Part shown: positions 39,460 through 48,341 of the stretch, piece after piece
How positions within the stretch are numbered: the first letter of the stretch is position 1
Layout: every line of letters begins with the position of its first letter
Assembly (NCBI RefSeq): GCF_000526215.1
Contig: NZ_JAFQ01000004.1
Span: 6,076,001-6,140,000, forward strand
From: Nocardia sp. BMG51109
GTDB lineage: Bacteria > Actinomycetota > Actinomycetes > Mycobacteriales > Mycobacteriaceae
Direction of reading: 5' to 3'
DNA length: 64,000 bases
Program-made: the position numbers and the translations under genes
The notes under the pieces: generated by a model
The model's input: the letters and a program-made list of their open reading frames with translations, nothing else
Database searches by the model: none
Told to the model about the DNA's origin: nothing

Positions 39460-42451
39460 ACCGGAGCGTGACGAGCTGGAAGGGCCGCAGGCGCAGGCGA
39501 ACTCCCGCGTCCGCCGCGGTCGCCGAGATATCCTCCGGTACCGGTCGCTCCAGCAGATCGCAGGTCCGGAAGCCGGTGGTGTCGAAGCCGGGGGAAATCA
39601 ACGCGGTGGCTCGCCCGCCGTGCGCCTCGTAGACCCGGAGGACGACATCGCCGCTGCCGTCGTCGGCGAGCTTGACCGCGCTGGTGACCACCGCATCGTT
39701 GTCGACCGAGAACAGGGGTTCGACCGCCTCGGCGACGGCCGGTCGCGACGGCGCGAGGTTGATCCGGTAGCCCTCGCGCACCGCGTCCCCGAGCGAGCCG
39801 CCCGGCAGCAGGGCATGCCGGAACCGGTGGACGCCGTGATCGGTCTCGGGATCGGGAAACCGCGGTGCCCGCAGCAGCGACGCCCGCACCGTCGTGGTCG
39901 TCCCGCCGTCGGCCCGGACGGTGCGGGTGACGTCGTGCCCGTAGGTGGAGTCGTTGACCAGCCCCACACCCCACCCCGGCTCGGCGAAGTGGACGAACCG
40001 ATGGTTGCAGGCCTCGAACTTCGCGTACTCCCAGCTGGTGTTGGTGTGCGTGGGCCGGAACAGATGCCCGAACTGGGTCTCGGCGGCGTAGCGATCGGCG
40101 TGAATGTCCAGGGGGAAGGCGAGTTTGAGGAATTTCTCGGTCTCGTGCCAGTCGACGGTGGTCTCGATGTGCAGGCTCCGCGCACCCGCCGGCAGCGTCA
40201 GCGTCTGTTCGGCCGTCGAGGACCCGAACGACCGCCCGATCCGCACGGAGCCCGTATCATGCTCCGCGACAACGGAGTCGGCGGCGATCAGATCGGTGAC
40301 CCGGTTCCGGTAGAACAGATCGACATCCCAGGCATCCCACGAGTTCGGGTAGTCCTGGTGCAGCTGGAGCAGATTCGCGGCCGAGCCGGCCGGCACCGTC
40401 TCGCGCCCGCCCGCCGGGTCGACCACCGAGACGACCAGGCCCCGCGCGTCCACCTCGGCCCGAAGCAGCCCGTTGTCGAGCACGAATCCACCGCCCGCCC
40501 GTGCGGTGACGGTGCACGGGTCGCCGGCCCGTTCCGGCGCGGCCGCACCCGCCGGAACGGACCGCCACGCATGCGGCGCCGCATTGAAGACGTTCGGCCC
40601 GGCCCGCTCACCGCCGAGCGCCCACTGGGCCCGCTCGATGATCGCCGTCAGCTCCTCGGCCACCTCGGCGTAGTTCCGCTCCGCCTCGCGATGCACCCAG
40701 GCGATCGACGACCCCGGCAGGATGTCGTGGAACTGGTGCAGCAGCACGGTTTTCCAGAGGCGGTCCAGGGCCGCGTACGGATACTCGCGGCGGTCGCGCA
40801 CCGCCGCCGTCGCGGCCCACAGCTCGGCCTCGCGCAGCAGATGCTCGCTGCGCCGGTTGCCCTGTTTCGTCTTCGCCTGGCTGGTCAGCGTCGCCCGATG
40901 CAATTCCAGGTACAGCTCGCCCACCCACACCGGCGGATTCTCGTACTCCGCCTCGGCCGCGGTGAAGAAGTCTGCGGGCGATTCCCACACCACCCGCGGC
41001 GAGCCCTCCAGATCGGCCATCCGGGCGGCCTTGGCGATCATCTCCCGCGTCGTCCCGCCGCCGCCGTCGCCCCAGCCGGTCGGCGCCAGCGATCGCGAGG
41101 CGCGGCCCTTGTCCTTGAAATTCCGTGCGGCGTGCGCGATCTCGTGTCCCTGCATCGAGCAGTTATAGGTGTCGACCGGTGGGAAGTGGGTGAAGATCCG
41201 GGTGCCGTCGATCCCCTCCCACAGGAAGGTGTGGTGCGGAAACGGGTTGATCCGGCTCCACGAGATCTTCTGTGTCAGCAGCCGGTCCGACCCGGCGGCC
41301 TTGATGATCTGGGGCAGCCCGGCGGCGAATCCGAACGTGTCGGGCAGCCAGGCCTCGCGGTTCTCGATGCCGAACTCCGCCAGGAAGAACCGCTTGCCGT
41401 GCACGAACTGCCGCGCCATCGCCTCGGAGCCCGGCATATTCGTATCCGACTCCACCCACATGCCGCCGGCGGGCAGGAACCGGCCGTCCGACACCGCCTT
41501 GCGCACCCGCTCGTACACCTCGGGACGATGCTGTTTCAGGAAATCGTATTGTGCCGCTTGGGACATCGCGTAGACGAACTCGGGCTCGTCGTCCAGCAGC
41601 GCGGTCATATTGGCGGCGGTGCGGGCGACCTTGCGCACCGTCTCGCGCAGCGGCCACAACCATGCCGTGTCGATGTGCGCGTGCCCGACCGCGGAGATCG
41701 CATGCGCCGACGGCGCCGCGGGCCGGGCCAGCACCTCGGCCAGGCAGGCGCGCGCCGCCGCGGCGGTGCCGTTCACATCCTGGAGATCGACGGCGTCGAG
41801 CGCGCTGTCGATCGCCCGGGTGATGTCGTGGCGGCGGCCGGAGTCCTCGGGCAGTTCGTGCATCAGCTCGCCGAGCACCTCGAGGTCCTGCACCAGGTGC
41901 CAGACCCGATCGTCGAAGACCGCGAGATCCAGTCGCCCGAGGCGGTATTGCGGTCGGTCGCCGGCGGTCGGCTTGTCTCCCAGCGGATTCGGCGTGAAGA
42001 AGGGAATGATCGGGTTCGACGCGGCCTCGACGTGCAGGACGACCCGTTCGCCGCCCGCCGCGGGGGCGGCCACCCGCACCCACTGGTTGCGCGGTTGCAG
42101 ACCCTTGACCGGCGACCCGTCCGGCCGATACACCAGACCCTCGCACTGGAAGCCCGGCATGTTGCGGTCGAAGCCCAGGTCGACGATCGCCTCGACGGTT
42201 CGCCCGGCCCACGCGGCCGGAACCGTCCCTTCCACCGTGAGCCAGCTGGTTCCCCACGGTGCTCCCCACGCGGCACCGGGCTCGACGGGGGTCCGGGGCG
42301 CGGCCAGGCCCTCGGCGACCGGCACCGGTTCGTCGGGCGCGACCCAGAGGGATGCGGCCATCGGCACGGATTCGGGATAGATCGCCGGGACGATCCGCTC
42401 GGGGAGAACACGGTGGAGGCGATCCTCGATCAGCCGGCGGTCATCGTGCAT
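39428..42451 (-). CDS. Alpha-mannosidase, glycoside hydrolase family 38
   Basis: A 1007-residue enzyme of usual GH38 length. The catalytic zinc site begins with ISAVGHAHIDTAWLWPLRE (H259, D261), the nucleophile is D371 in EAWLPDTFGFAAGLP, and a later zinc histidine is likely in LLHQFHDILPGSS. The N-terminal beta domain contains ASLWVAPDEPVPVAE; the C-terminal half is the GH38 beta-sandwich region (FVLDNGLLRAEVDARGLVVS). No signal peptide is seen, so it probably works in the cytoplasm on mannosides from glycan or mannan turnover. GGGGAG precedes the ATG. Its 3' end overlaps a convergent gene. Confidence 0.96.
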   Translation of the reverse strand: MHDDRRLIEDRLHRVLPERIVPAIYPESVPMAASLWVAPDEPVPVAEGLAAPRTPVEPGAAWGAPWGTSWLTVEGTVPAAWAGRTVEAIVDLGFDRNMPGFQCEGLVYRPDGSPVKGLQPRNQWVRVAAPAAGGERVVLHVEAASNPIIPFFTPNPLGDKPTAGDRPQYRLGRLDLAVFDDRVWHLVQDLEVLGELMHELPEDSGRRHDITRAIDSALDAVDLQDVNGTAAAARACLAEVLARPAAPSAHAISAVGHAHIDTAWLWPLRETVRKVARTAANMTALLDDEPEFVYAMSQAAQYDFLKQHRPEVYERVRKAVSDGRFLPAGGMWVESDTNMPGSEAMARQFVHGKRFFLAEFGIENREAWLPDTFGFAAGLPQIIKAAGSDRLLTQKISWSRINPFPHHTFLWEGIDGTRIFTHFPPVDTYNCSMQGHEIAHAARNFKDKGRASRSLAPTGWGDGGGGTTREMIAKAARMADLEGSPRVVWESPADFFTAAEAEYENPPVWVGELYLELHRATLTSQAKTKQGNRRSEHLLREAELWAATAAVRDRREYPYAALDRLWKTVLLHQFHDILPGSSIAWVHREAERNYAEVAEELTAIIERAQWALGGERAGPNVFNAAPHAWRSVPAGAAAPERAGDPCTVTARAGGGFVLDNGLLRAEVDARGLVVSVVDPAGGRETVPAGSAANLLQLHQDYPNSWDAWDVDLFYRNRVTDLIAADSVVAEHDTGSVRIGRSFGSSTAEQTLTLPAGARSLHIETTVDWHETEKFLKLAFPLDIHADRYAAETQFGHLFRPTHTNTSWEYAKFEACNHRFVHFAEPGWGVGLVNDSTYGHDVTRTVRADGGTTTTVRASLLRAPRFPDPETDHGVHRFRHALLPGGSLGDAVREGYRINLAPSRPAVAEAVEPLFSVDNDAVVTSAVKLADDGSGDVVLRVYEAHGGRATALISPGFDTTGFRTCDLLERPVPEDISATAADAGVRLRLRPFQLVTLRFTRAPGAAAG

Positions 42452-42540
42452 GGCGGTGGCTCCCCTCGGACGGCGGTGTGATCGACGAACCGCCCTCATT
42501 CTCTACCAGCCGGCGGCACGGAGTGAGCGACATCGCCCGC

Positions 42541-42613
42541 GGTGGACCGGGACTACGGAGCCCGCGGCGGACCGCGATTACGGAGCCCGCGGCGGACCGC
42601 GACTACCGAGGGG
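42541..42613. repeat. 25-bp tandem repeat spanning a stop codon (minus-strand gene)
   Basis: Units at 42541, 42566 and 42591 (the last partial), sharing GACTACGGAGCCCGCGGCGG-like sequence. The third unit covers the stop codon of the GyrI-DUF302 gene (complement 42603-42605); earlier units repeat the corresponding TAG/TAA downstream of the gene. Confidence 0.88.
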
Positions 42614-43472
42614 CGCCGCTCAACTCGGCGAGCGCGTCCGTCAGCAGCCGGCGCGCCTCGGCCGCCACTCGCTCGAGGTCGGGATGCGGCAGCACGCCGC
42701 TCAGCACCTCGGGATCGACGGCCTCGACGAGCGTGCCGGCGCCGGCCGCGCGCACGATCACGTTGCACGGCAACAGCAGTCCCGCGCGGCGGTCGGCGTT
42801 CAGGGCGTCGCAGGCCAGCCGCGGGTGACAGGCGCCGAGGATCAGGTAATCCTCGATCGGCTCACCCGCCTTGTCCCGCAGCACCGCCCGCACGTCGATC
42901 TCGCTGAGGACACCGAACCCCTGCCGCCGCAACGCTTCCCGCGTGCGCGCGACCACCACGTCGAAGGGTGCGTCGAGACGCGCCACGAGGGCGGGGCTCG
43001 GGGCGACGGGGATGCGGATCTCGGTCAGCAGCCGGCGCGGGTCGGTAACCTCCTCGGGCCCGACCAGATACACCTCGGTCGGCGGCCCGACCTGCCGGTA
43101 GCCGCCGGCCTCGATCCAGTCCCGCAGGGCCTGATGGGCGGTGGCGAGCCGGTCGTAGCCGCCGCGGTGGCTGGTCCGCGCGATCAGCGATCCGGCCGTG
43201 ACGACGACCTCGCCGCCGGAATCCGGCCCCAGGTTCGGCGCGGTCTCCACCGGTGCGCCGAGGTCGACGACGATCGCCCGCTCCGGCGGCCAGTCGTCGT
43301 GGAAGGTGATGGTCGGGGCGCCGCAGACGGTCAGCCCGGCCTTCCCCGAGATTCGGGTCAGCTCGCGCAGCCCGATGGAGAGATCCTCCCCCAACCGGTC
43401 CGGCCGGATGCCCCAGGGCACCCGCAATACCGTCTGCGGGGGCGTCCGGCACACCGACACGTCGTAGGTCAT
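42603..43472 (-). CDS. GyrI-like effector-binding domain fused to DUF302
   Basis: A 289-residue two-domain protein. Residues about 1-150 match the GyrI-like/SOUL ligand-binding fold of AraC-type effector domains (TVCGAPTITFHDDWPPERAI, RTSHRGGYDRLATAHQALRD, PPTEVYLVGPEEV). Residues about 155-280 match DUF302 (LDAPFDVVVARTREALRRQG, ILGACHPRLACDALNADRR, GLLLPCNVIVRAAG), where the Cys-His pairs are conserved. No DNA-binding domain is present, so it should bind a small ligand rather than DNA. AAGGAGC precedes the ATG. The function is unknown. Confidence 0.87.
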   Translation of the reverse strand: MTYDVSVCRTPPQTVLRVPWGIRPDRLGEDLSIGLRELTRISGKAGLTVCGAPTITFHDDWPPERAIVVDLGAPVETAPNLGPDSGGEVVVTAGSLIARTSHRGGYDRLATAHQALRDWIEAGGYRQVGPPTEVYLVGPEEVTDPRRLLTEIRIPVAPSPALVARLDAPFDVVVARTREALRRQGFGVLSEIDVRAVLRDKAGEPIEDYLILGACHPRLACDALNADRRAGLLLPCNVIVRAAGAGTLVEAVDPEVLSGVLPHPDLERVAAEARRLLTDALAELSGAPR

Positions 43473-44027
43473 GGAGCGGCTCCTTCGATAGTGCTCCGTC
43501 CAGCCTGCATCGGGCGGCCGCGACCGCCGAGAGCCGAAGGTCATGCGGTGCCGGGAAAACCTCCCGGGTTCCGGGCGGGGCAGCTGCATCCGACGCACGC
43601 CGACCGTGCCGATCGGATGGCCGACATGGTGAAAGCTCTGTCGTACAGCGCTATCCGCCCCCGGCTCGATGCGACGGATCCGCCGGCCCGGGCGTGCGGC
43701 TCCGCCCTCCCGGGATGGGGGCACACGCCCCGGACCGGCAGTCGGCGGACTGCCGCCGTCTCGACTCCGTCCTGAACCGGCCTGCGCCGCGGGCCGTCAC
43801 CCTGGTGGTCCGCGCAATGCTGTCCGAAATGCCACTTCCGGTTTTAGAGAGTTATAAACTCATTGGGGTATATCGGCATACTGAATTTTCGTAAACGAGA
43901 CTCTTGTTTGAAGTAGAGCAGCGCTCTACCCTGAGCGCTGGAGAAGCGTTGCCAGGGGCATCGGAACGGACGCGGAGCAGCCCTCCGGAGCCGTTCCCGA
44001 CCTCGCGGCGTCGAGAAAGGGCTCTCA
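43473..44027. other. Intergenic region upstream of the acyl-CoA ligase
   Basis: A 555-bp region. 43840-43920 is relatively rich in A and T and leads to the 17-bp palindrome at 43913, so this is the ligase promoter. The remainder shows no gene I can support. Confidence 0.5.
43913..43929 (+). promoter_or_regulatory. TetR-type operator upstream of the acyl-CoA ligase
   Basis: GTAGAGC, AGC, GCTCTAC: perfect 7-bp arms with a 3-bp centre, similar to operators of TetR-family regulators of acyl-CoA metabolism. No TetR gene lies next to it, so the regulator is elsewhere or was lost with the deleted neighbours. Confidence 0.6.
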
Positions 44028-45620
44028 GTGACCGATACGGGAACCGCTTGGCGCGCAGGCTCTCTGCGTCGCGTGCCGGACGAGGTGGCGAGCCGGTACG
44101 AGGCGAGCGGTTGGTGGACGCCCGACACCCTCGGCAGCCTGCTCGACAGGCATCTGGAACTCGCTCGTGGCGAAGGGTTTCACGTCCATTCCGAGGTGCG
44201 CCCGTTCGAGGGGTCGCTGCGCGACGTCGAGACGGTCGCGCGGCGGCTGGCGGCGGGGCTGCGGGCCCGCGGCGTCGGGCCGGGCGACGTGGTGGCCTTC
44301 CAGCTGCCGAACTGGATGGAGGCGGCGGCGACGTTCTGGGCCTCGGCTTTTCTCGGCGCCGTCGTGGTGCCGATCGTGCACTTCTACGGCGCCAAGGAAC
44401 TCGCCTTCATCCTCGACAGCGTCGCACCGCGCGTCTTCGTCACCGCCGAGCGGTTCGGCCGGTCGAGCCACGACCCGGCGCTGAGCGCCCGCGTGCCGAT
44501 CGTCGGCGTCGTGGGTCGTGACTTCGACGCGCTGCTGGCGCCCGAGCCGATGTGCGGCGTCGTCGAAACCGACCCGGCCGCACCGGCTTTGATCGCGTTC
44601 ACGTCGGGCACCACCCGAGATCCGAAGGGCGTGGTGCACTCGCACCGGTCGCTGGTCTTCGAGACCCGCCAGCTGATCGCGAACTATCCGCCGGGCGACC
44701 CGGGCCGCCAGCTGATGGGGCTTCCGGTGGGGCATTTCATCGGCATGCTGGGCGCCTTCCTGATTCCGGTGCTGCGCGGCGGGCCCATCGACATGTGCGA
44801 CGTCTGGAATCCGGAGCGGGTGCTGGCGCTGATGGACAGCGACGGCGTGGCGGTGGCAGGCGGCCCGCCGTACTTCGTGACCAGCCTGCTCGACCGCCCC
44901 GAGTTCACCACCGCTCATCTGCGCTACGTCAGCCAGGTCGGGCTCGGTGGCTCGGCCGTCCCCGCGGCGGTGACGCGGCGGCTGTCGGGCCTCGGCATCG
45001 TGGTCACCCGGTCCTACGGCAGCACCGAACATCCCTCCGTCACCGGCTCCGCGCCCGACGCACCGGAGGACAAGCGGTTGTTCACCGACGGCCGGCCGCG
45101 TCCCGGCGTGGAGATCCGGCTGACCGGCGACGGCGAAATCCTCAGCCGCGGACCGGATCTGTGCCTGGGCTATACGGATCCGGCGCTGACCGAGCGGGTC
45201 TTCGACGCCGACGGCTGGTACCACACCGGCGATATCGGCGTCCTCGACGCCGACGGCTACCTGACGATCACGGATCGCAAGTCCGACATCATCATTCGCG
45301 GCGGCGAGAACATCAGCGCGCTGGAGGTCGAGGAGGTGCTGCTCGCCCTGCCCGCGGTGGCCGAGGCCGCGGTGGTGGCCGCACCCGACCCGCGGCTCGG
45401 CGAGCATCCGGCGGCGGTCCTGCGGATCCGGCCCGGCCACGCGATGCCGACGACGGACGAGGTGCGGGAGCATTTCCGGCGCGCCGGGATCGCCCGCCAG
45501 AAATGGCCCGAACAACTGCACGAGATCGACGACTATCCCCGGACGGCCAGCGGCAAGGTGCAGAAGTACAAGCTTCGCCGAGATATCGCAGGGCACGACG
45601 CAATTCCCTTATCGCACTGA
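44028..45620 (+). CDS. AMP-dependent acyl-CoA ligase
   Basis: A 530-residue ANL-superfamily ligase forming an acyl-AMP and then an acyl-CoA. Core motifs: ALIAFTSGTTRDPKGVVHSH (P-loop A3), SYGSTEHPSVTGS (A5), WYHTGDIGVLDADGYLTITD (A7), RKSDIIIRGGENISALEVEE (A8) and the catalytic Lys in RTASGKVQKYKLR (A10). It resembles the cyclohexanecarboxylate/medium-chain group. The GTG start at 44028 has AAAGG about 7 nt upstream. The genes that followed it are now only relics, so it seems to be the survivor of a degraded catabolic operon. Confidence 0.94.
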   Translation: MTDTGTAWRAGSLRRVPDEVASRYEASGWWTPDTLGSLLDRHLELARGEGFHVHSEVRPFEGSLRDVETVARRLAAGLRARGVGPGDVVAFQLPNWMEAAATFWASAFLGAVVVPIVHFYGAKELAFILDSVAPRVFVTAERFGRSSHDPALSARVPIVGVVGRDFDALLAPEPMCGVVETDPAAPALIAFTSGTTRDPKGVVHSHRSLVFETRQLIANYPPGDPGRQLMGLPVGHFIGMLGAFLIPVLRGGPIDMCDVWNPERVLALMDSDGVAVAGGPPYFVTSLLDRPEFTTAHLRYVSQVGLGGSAVPAAVTRRLSGLGIVVTRSYGSTEHPSVTGSAPDAPEDKRLFTDGRPRPGVEIRLTGDGEILSRGPDLCLGYTDPALTERVFDADGWYHTGDIGVLDADGYLTITDRKSDIIIRGGENISALEVEEVLLALPAVAEAAVVAAPDPRLGEHPAAVLRIRPGHAMPTTDEVREHFRRAGIARQKWPEQLHEIDDYPRTASGKVQKYKLRRDIAGHDAIPLSH

Positions 45621-45635
45621 GGAACCGAGGCAGCC

Positions 45636-45716
45636 ATGGCCGGGCGAGTAGCGGGCAGGGCCGCATTCGTCACCGGCGTCACCCTCTCGGTAGACGGTGG
45701 CAGCTGCCTGAAGTAA
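45636..45716 (+). pseudogene. SDR gene collapsed to 26 codons by internal deletion
   Basis: ATG at 45636, 16 bp after the ligase stop, encodes MAGRVAGRAAFVTG joined to VTLSVDGGSCLK and TAA. The first part is the N terminus of an SDR of the mycofactocin-linked type, up to the first bases of its glycine motif; the second is the family's C terminus (usually yVTGVTLpVDgG). Both ends encode VTG, so recombination between two short GTCACCGGC copies explains the loss of the approximately 750-bp body while keeping the frame. Confidence 0.8.
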
Positions 45717-45735
45717 TGCGAAAGGACGTGGTGCC

Positions 45736-45936
45736 GTGACGGTTCGGGTGCCGGCCGGGCTGTTCCCGCGGCCGCGGGCCGCACATGGAGAAGAACGACG
45801 ACGGCATGGACGTCTGGGTCTACGACGGCAAGCGCTACCCGCCTACGCCTTCGCGCCGGCTGCCGACGGCGATATGCGGTCGGTCCAGGACCATCTCTGG
45901 CGTTTCTGCCTGACCGCCCTCGGCAATCCGGCCTGA
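45736..45936 (+). pseudogene. Remnants of a further catabolic gene, possibly an amidohydrolase
   Basis: A GTG at 45736 starts VTVRVPAGLFPRPRAA. In another frame the DNA reads HMEKNDDGMDVWVYDGKRYP (45781 on), like a segment of amidohydrolase-2 proteins. A shift of frame then gives AYAFAPAADGDMRSVQDHLW to the stop at 45936. Two frame changes in 200 bp indicate decay. A further fragment MDHIESVARRYAGGGS follows at 45985. The parent family is only a suggestion. Confidence 0.4.
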
Positions 45937-46063
45937 TCTTTTCGCTCCGCGGAGCTGAATCCGGCTGCGGCGCTGGGAGTTCTGATGGATCACATCGAGT
46001 CCGTGGCGCGCCGGTACGCCGGCGGCGGCAGCTGATCGGCGCGGCACGCAGGCCCGGTTCAGG

Positions 46064-47326
46064 TCATCGGTCGAGGCGTATCCGGTCGGGACCGGCGAGG
46101 GCAGCAGCCCCCACAGGCTCCTCACCCGCAAGGCTGCGGCGCTGGGAATCCTGGCGGCGGCAGGGTGGCGGCGATCGCCACAGCCGGACGACGGACAGTA
46201 CGACCGCGCACACCAACAGGCCGTTGCGTAACGCCAATACCACCACGCCCGGCCAGCTTCCGGTGGCCACGCGGTCGTAGACGAACGGGAACTCGACTTG
46301 GCTCAGCAGTGCTGTCGCCAGGATCAGCCACACCACCGGCCGCTGCGTGGTCCGTGCGTCGAGCGTACAGACGGCGGCCACGCCGACCGCCCACACCACG
46401 TATTGCGGGCTCAGTACGCGGCTGGTCACCAGCGCGAGCAGCGCAGCCGCCAGCACCAGATCCGTCGCCGGGGGCTGCTTGCGCCACCACGCCGCCAGCA
46501 GCACCACGCCGCCGACGGCAACGGCCGCGACGCAGGCACGGGACACGGCGGGCACCCCCGGACCGATCAGCTCCTCGGCCCCGTAGCGATGTGCGATGGA
46601 CCAGCCGCCGTTCAGCAGCCGGGCGATCAACAGCGGTGTGGCAGCGGGTGATTCGATCTGCAAGCCACGCTCGGACTGGAACCGCAGAAACGACCACAGG
46701 CCCGGGCCCCACGCCGTCAGCCCGGCCGCGGCCACCGCGGCGACTCCGGCGGTCGCCGCACTCACCCGCCACAGCGTTCGGCGGCGCAGTCCGAGCAGAA
46801 CCACCAGGGGCCACAGCTTCAACAACACACCCGCCGCTGCCGCCGCACCCGCCGCCATCGGCCGCCGCGTCGCCCACAGCAGCGCCGCGACCGCCGCTGC
46901 CGCCACGATCAGATCGAACCGCCCGTAACAGACCCGTCCCAGCAGCGCCACGCCGATGACCCACACCCACGGCGCCGTCCGGGCCGTCTCTCGCCCGTCC
47001 CGCCGCGCGGCCCGGATCAACATCCACAGCACGCCCGCATCCGCCACCCCGACCAGCCCGAAGAACAACCAGCTATACCCGTGCCCGCCACCGAGCAGCC
47101 ACGGCACCACGAACAGGGCGGCCGCACCGGGCGGATACTGCCACCGCTCGTCGTGCAGCGGAAAGATGCCGTGCCGCACGATCATTTCGGCCCATTCGCG
47201 ATACAGCGTCAGGTCCGCGGCCGACGCGTCCCAGATGCTGTGCGGCAGCGCCGTGACCCCGGTGAACACCACGATCAGCGCCCGCGTCACGACCCATACC
47301 ACCCACAACCCCGACAATGCACGCAC
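46064..47326 (-). CDS. GT87-like polyprenol-phosphate-mannose mannosyltransferase
   Basis: A 420-residue polytopic membrane protein with about ten hydrophobic segments. It has an early acidic loop (DLTLYREWAEMIVRHGIFPL) and HDERWQYPPGAAALFVVPWL, then KLWPLVVLLGLRRRTLWR and RYGAEELIGPG, in the style of the GT87/PimE mannosyltransferases and related GT-C enzymes of actinobacteria. Such enzymes use lipid-linked mannose at the outer face of the membrane. The GTG at 47326 is the likely start; the ribosome-binding site is weak. It is divergent from the enoyl-CoA hydratase. Confidence 0.8.
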   Translation of the reverse strand: MRALSGLWVVWVVTRALIVVFTGVTALPHSIWDASAADLTLYREWAEMIVRHGIFPLHDERWQYPPGAAALFVVPWLLGGGHGYSWLFFGLVGVADAGVLWMLIRAARRDGRETARTAPWVWVIGVALLGRVCYGRFDLIVAAAAVAALLWATRRPMAAGAAAAAGVLLKLWPLVVLLGLRRRTLWRVSAATAGVAAVAAAGLTAWGPGLWSFLRFQSERGLQIESPAATPLLIARLLNGGWSIAHRYGAEELIGPGVPAVSRACVAAVAVGGVVLLAAWWRKQPPATDLVLAAALLALVTSRVLSPQYVVWAVGVAAVCTLDARTTQRPVVWLILATALLSQVEFPFVYDRVATGSWPGVVVLALRNGLLVCAVVLSVVRLWRSPPPCRRQDSQRRSLAGEEPVGAAALAGPDRIRLDR

Positions 47327-47389
47327 AAGGCGGCAGCCTAGAGGGCACGGCCTTCTGGGACAGTGCAAGCGGGTGGCATGCTGTCCGGC

Positions 47390-48241
47390 ATGGCCGATAT
47401 TCGCCTCGATGTCTCCGAGTCCGTAGCCACCCTCACCCTCGACCGCCCGGCTCAGCTCAACGCGTTCACCACCGCGATGGGATACGAGCTGATCGACGCG
47501 TTCGACGCCTGCGATCGCGACGACGAGGTTCGCGCCATCGTGCTCACCGGCGCGGGGCGCGCCTTCTGCGCCGGCGCCGATCTGTCCGAGGGTGCGGAAA
47601 CCTTTGCGGCGGCGGAGGACGCGACGGAGACGCCCCGGGACGTGGGAGGCGAGGTGGTGCTGCGGATGTTCGAATCCCGCAAGCCCGTCATCGCCGCCGT
47701 CAACGGACCGGCCGTCGGGGTGGGCATCACGATGACCCTCGCGGCGGATTTCCGGCTCGCCGTCGAGAACGCGCGCATCGGCTTCGTCTTCAACCGGCGC
47801 GGCATCGTCCCCGAATCCTGTTCCAGCTGGTTCCTGCCCCGCCTGGTGCCGATGCAGACGGCCCTGGACTGGGTGTACTCCGGCCGTCTCGTGGAGGCCC
47901 GCGAAGCGCTGGACGCCGGGCTGTTCGCCGCGCTGCATCCGGCCGAATCCCTGCTCGACGAGGCGTACGGGATCGCCCGTCGCATCACCGAGCACTCCGC
48001 TCCGGTGTCGGTGGCGCTGTCGCGGCAGATGTTGTGGCGCAACCTGGGCGCCGACCATCCGATGATCGCGCACCGCATCGAGTCCCGCGGGATCCACCGG
48101 CGCGGCCTGAGCGCCGATGCCCGCGAGGGCGTGGCATCGTTCCTGGAGAAGCGCCCGGCGCGCTTCCCCGACAGCGTCTCCCGCGATCTGCCGGACATCT
48201 TCGGTGACGACCTGGCCGTCCCGCCGTTCCGCGCCGACTGA
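47390..48241 (+). CDS. Enoyl-CoA hydratase/isomerase family protein
   Basis: A 283-residue crotonase-fold enzyme. Oxyanion-hole segments are GAGRAFCAGADLSEGAE and VNGPAVGVGITMTLAADFRL; the position of the second catalytic acid reads NRRGIVPESCSSWFLPRLVP. This places it in the crotonase superfamily, hydrating or isomerising enoyl-CoA in fatty-acid or ring degradation. ATG 47390 starts the conserved ADIRLDVSESVATLTLDRP; ATG 47378 is an alternative. Confidence 0.93.
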   Translation: MADIRLDVSESVATLTLDRPAQLNAFTTAMGYELIDAFDACDRDDEVRAIVLTGAGRAFCAGADLSEGAETFAAAEDATETPRDVGGEVVLRMFESRKPVIAAVNGPAVGVGITMTLAADFRLAVENARIGFVFNRRGIVPESCSSWFLPRLVPMQTALDWVYSGRLVEAREALDAGLFAALHPAESLLDEAYGIARRITEHSAPVSVALSRQMLWRNLGADHPMIAHRIESRGIHRRGLSADAREGVASFLEKRPARFPDSVSRDLPDIFGDDLAVPPFRAD

Positions 48242-48341
48242 GCCGGGCCGACCGGTAGTCGGCGGGGCGCGGGGACCGACTTCGCGGCCCAGCGATGACT
48301 TTTCGGCTCGGGCGGCGTCCTAGGACTCAGGAGGTACTCGC

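Noticed and set aside
39620..42481. A 953-codon open frame on the plus strand
   Set aside because: It is the exact antisense of the GH38 alpha-mannosidase, low complexity with no domain signs; it arises from high GC and codon bias.
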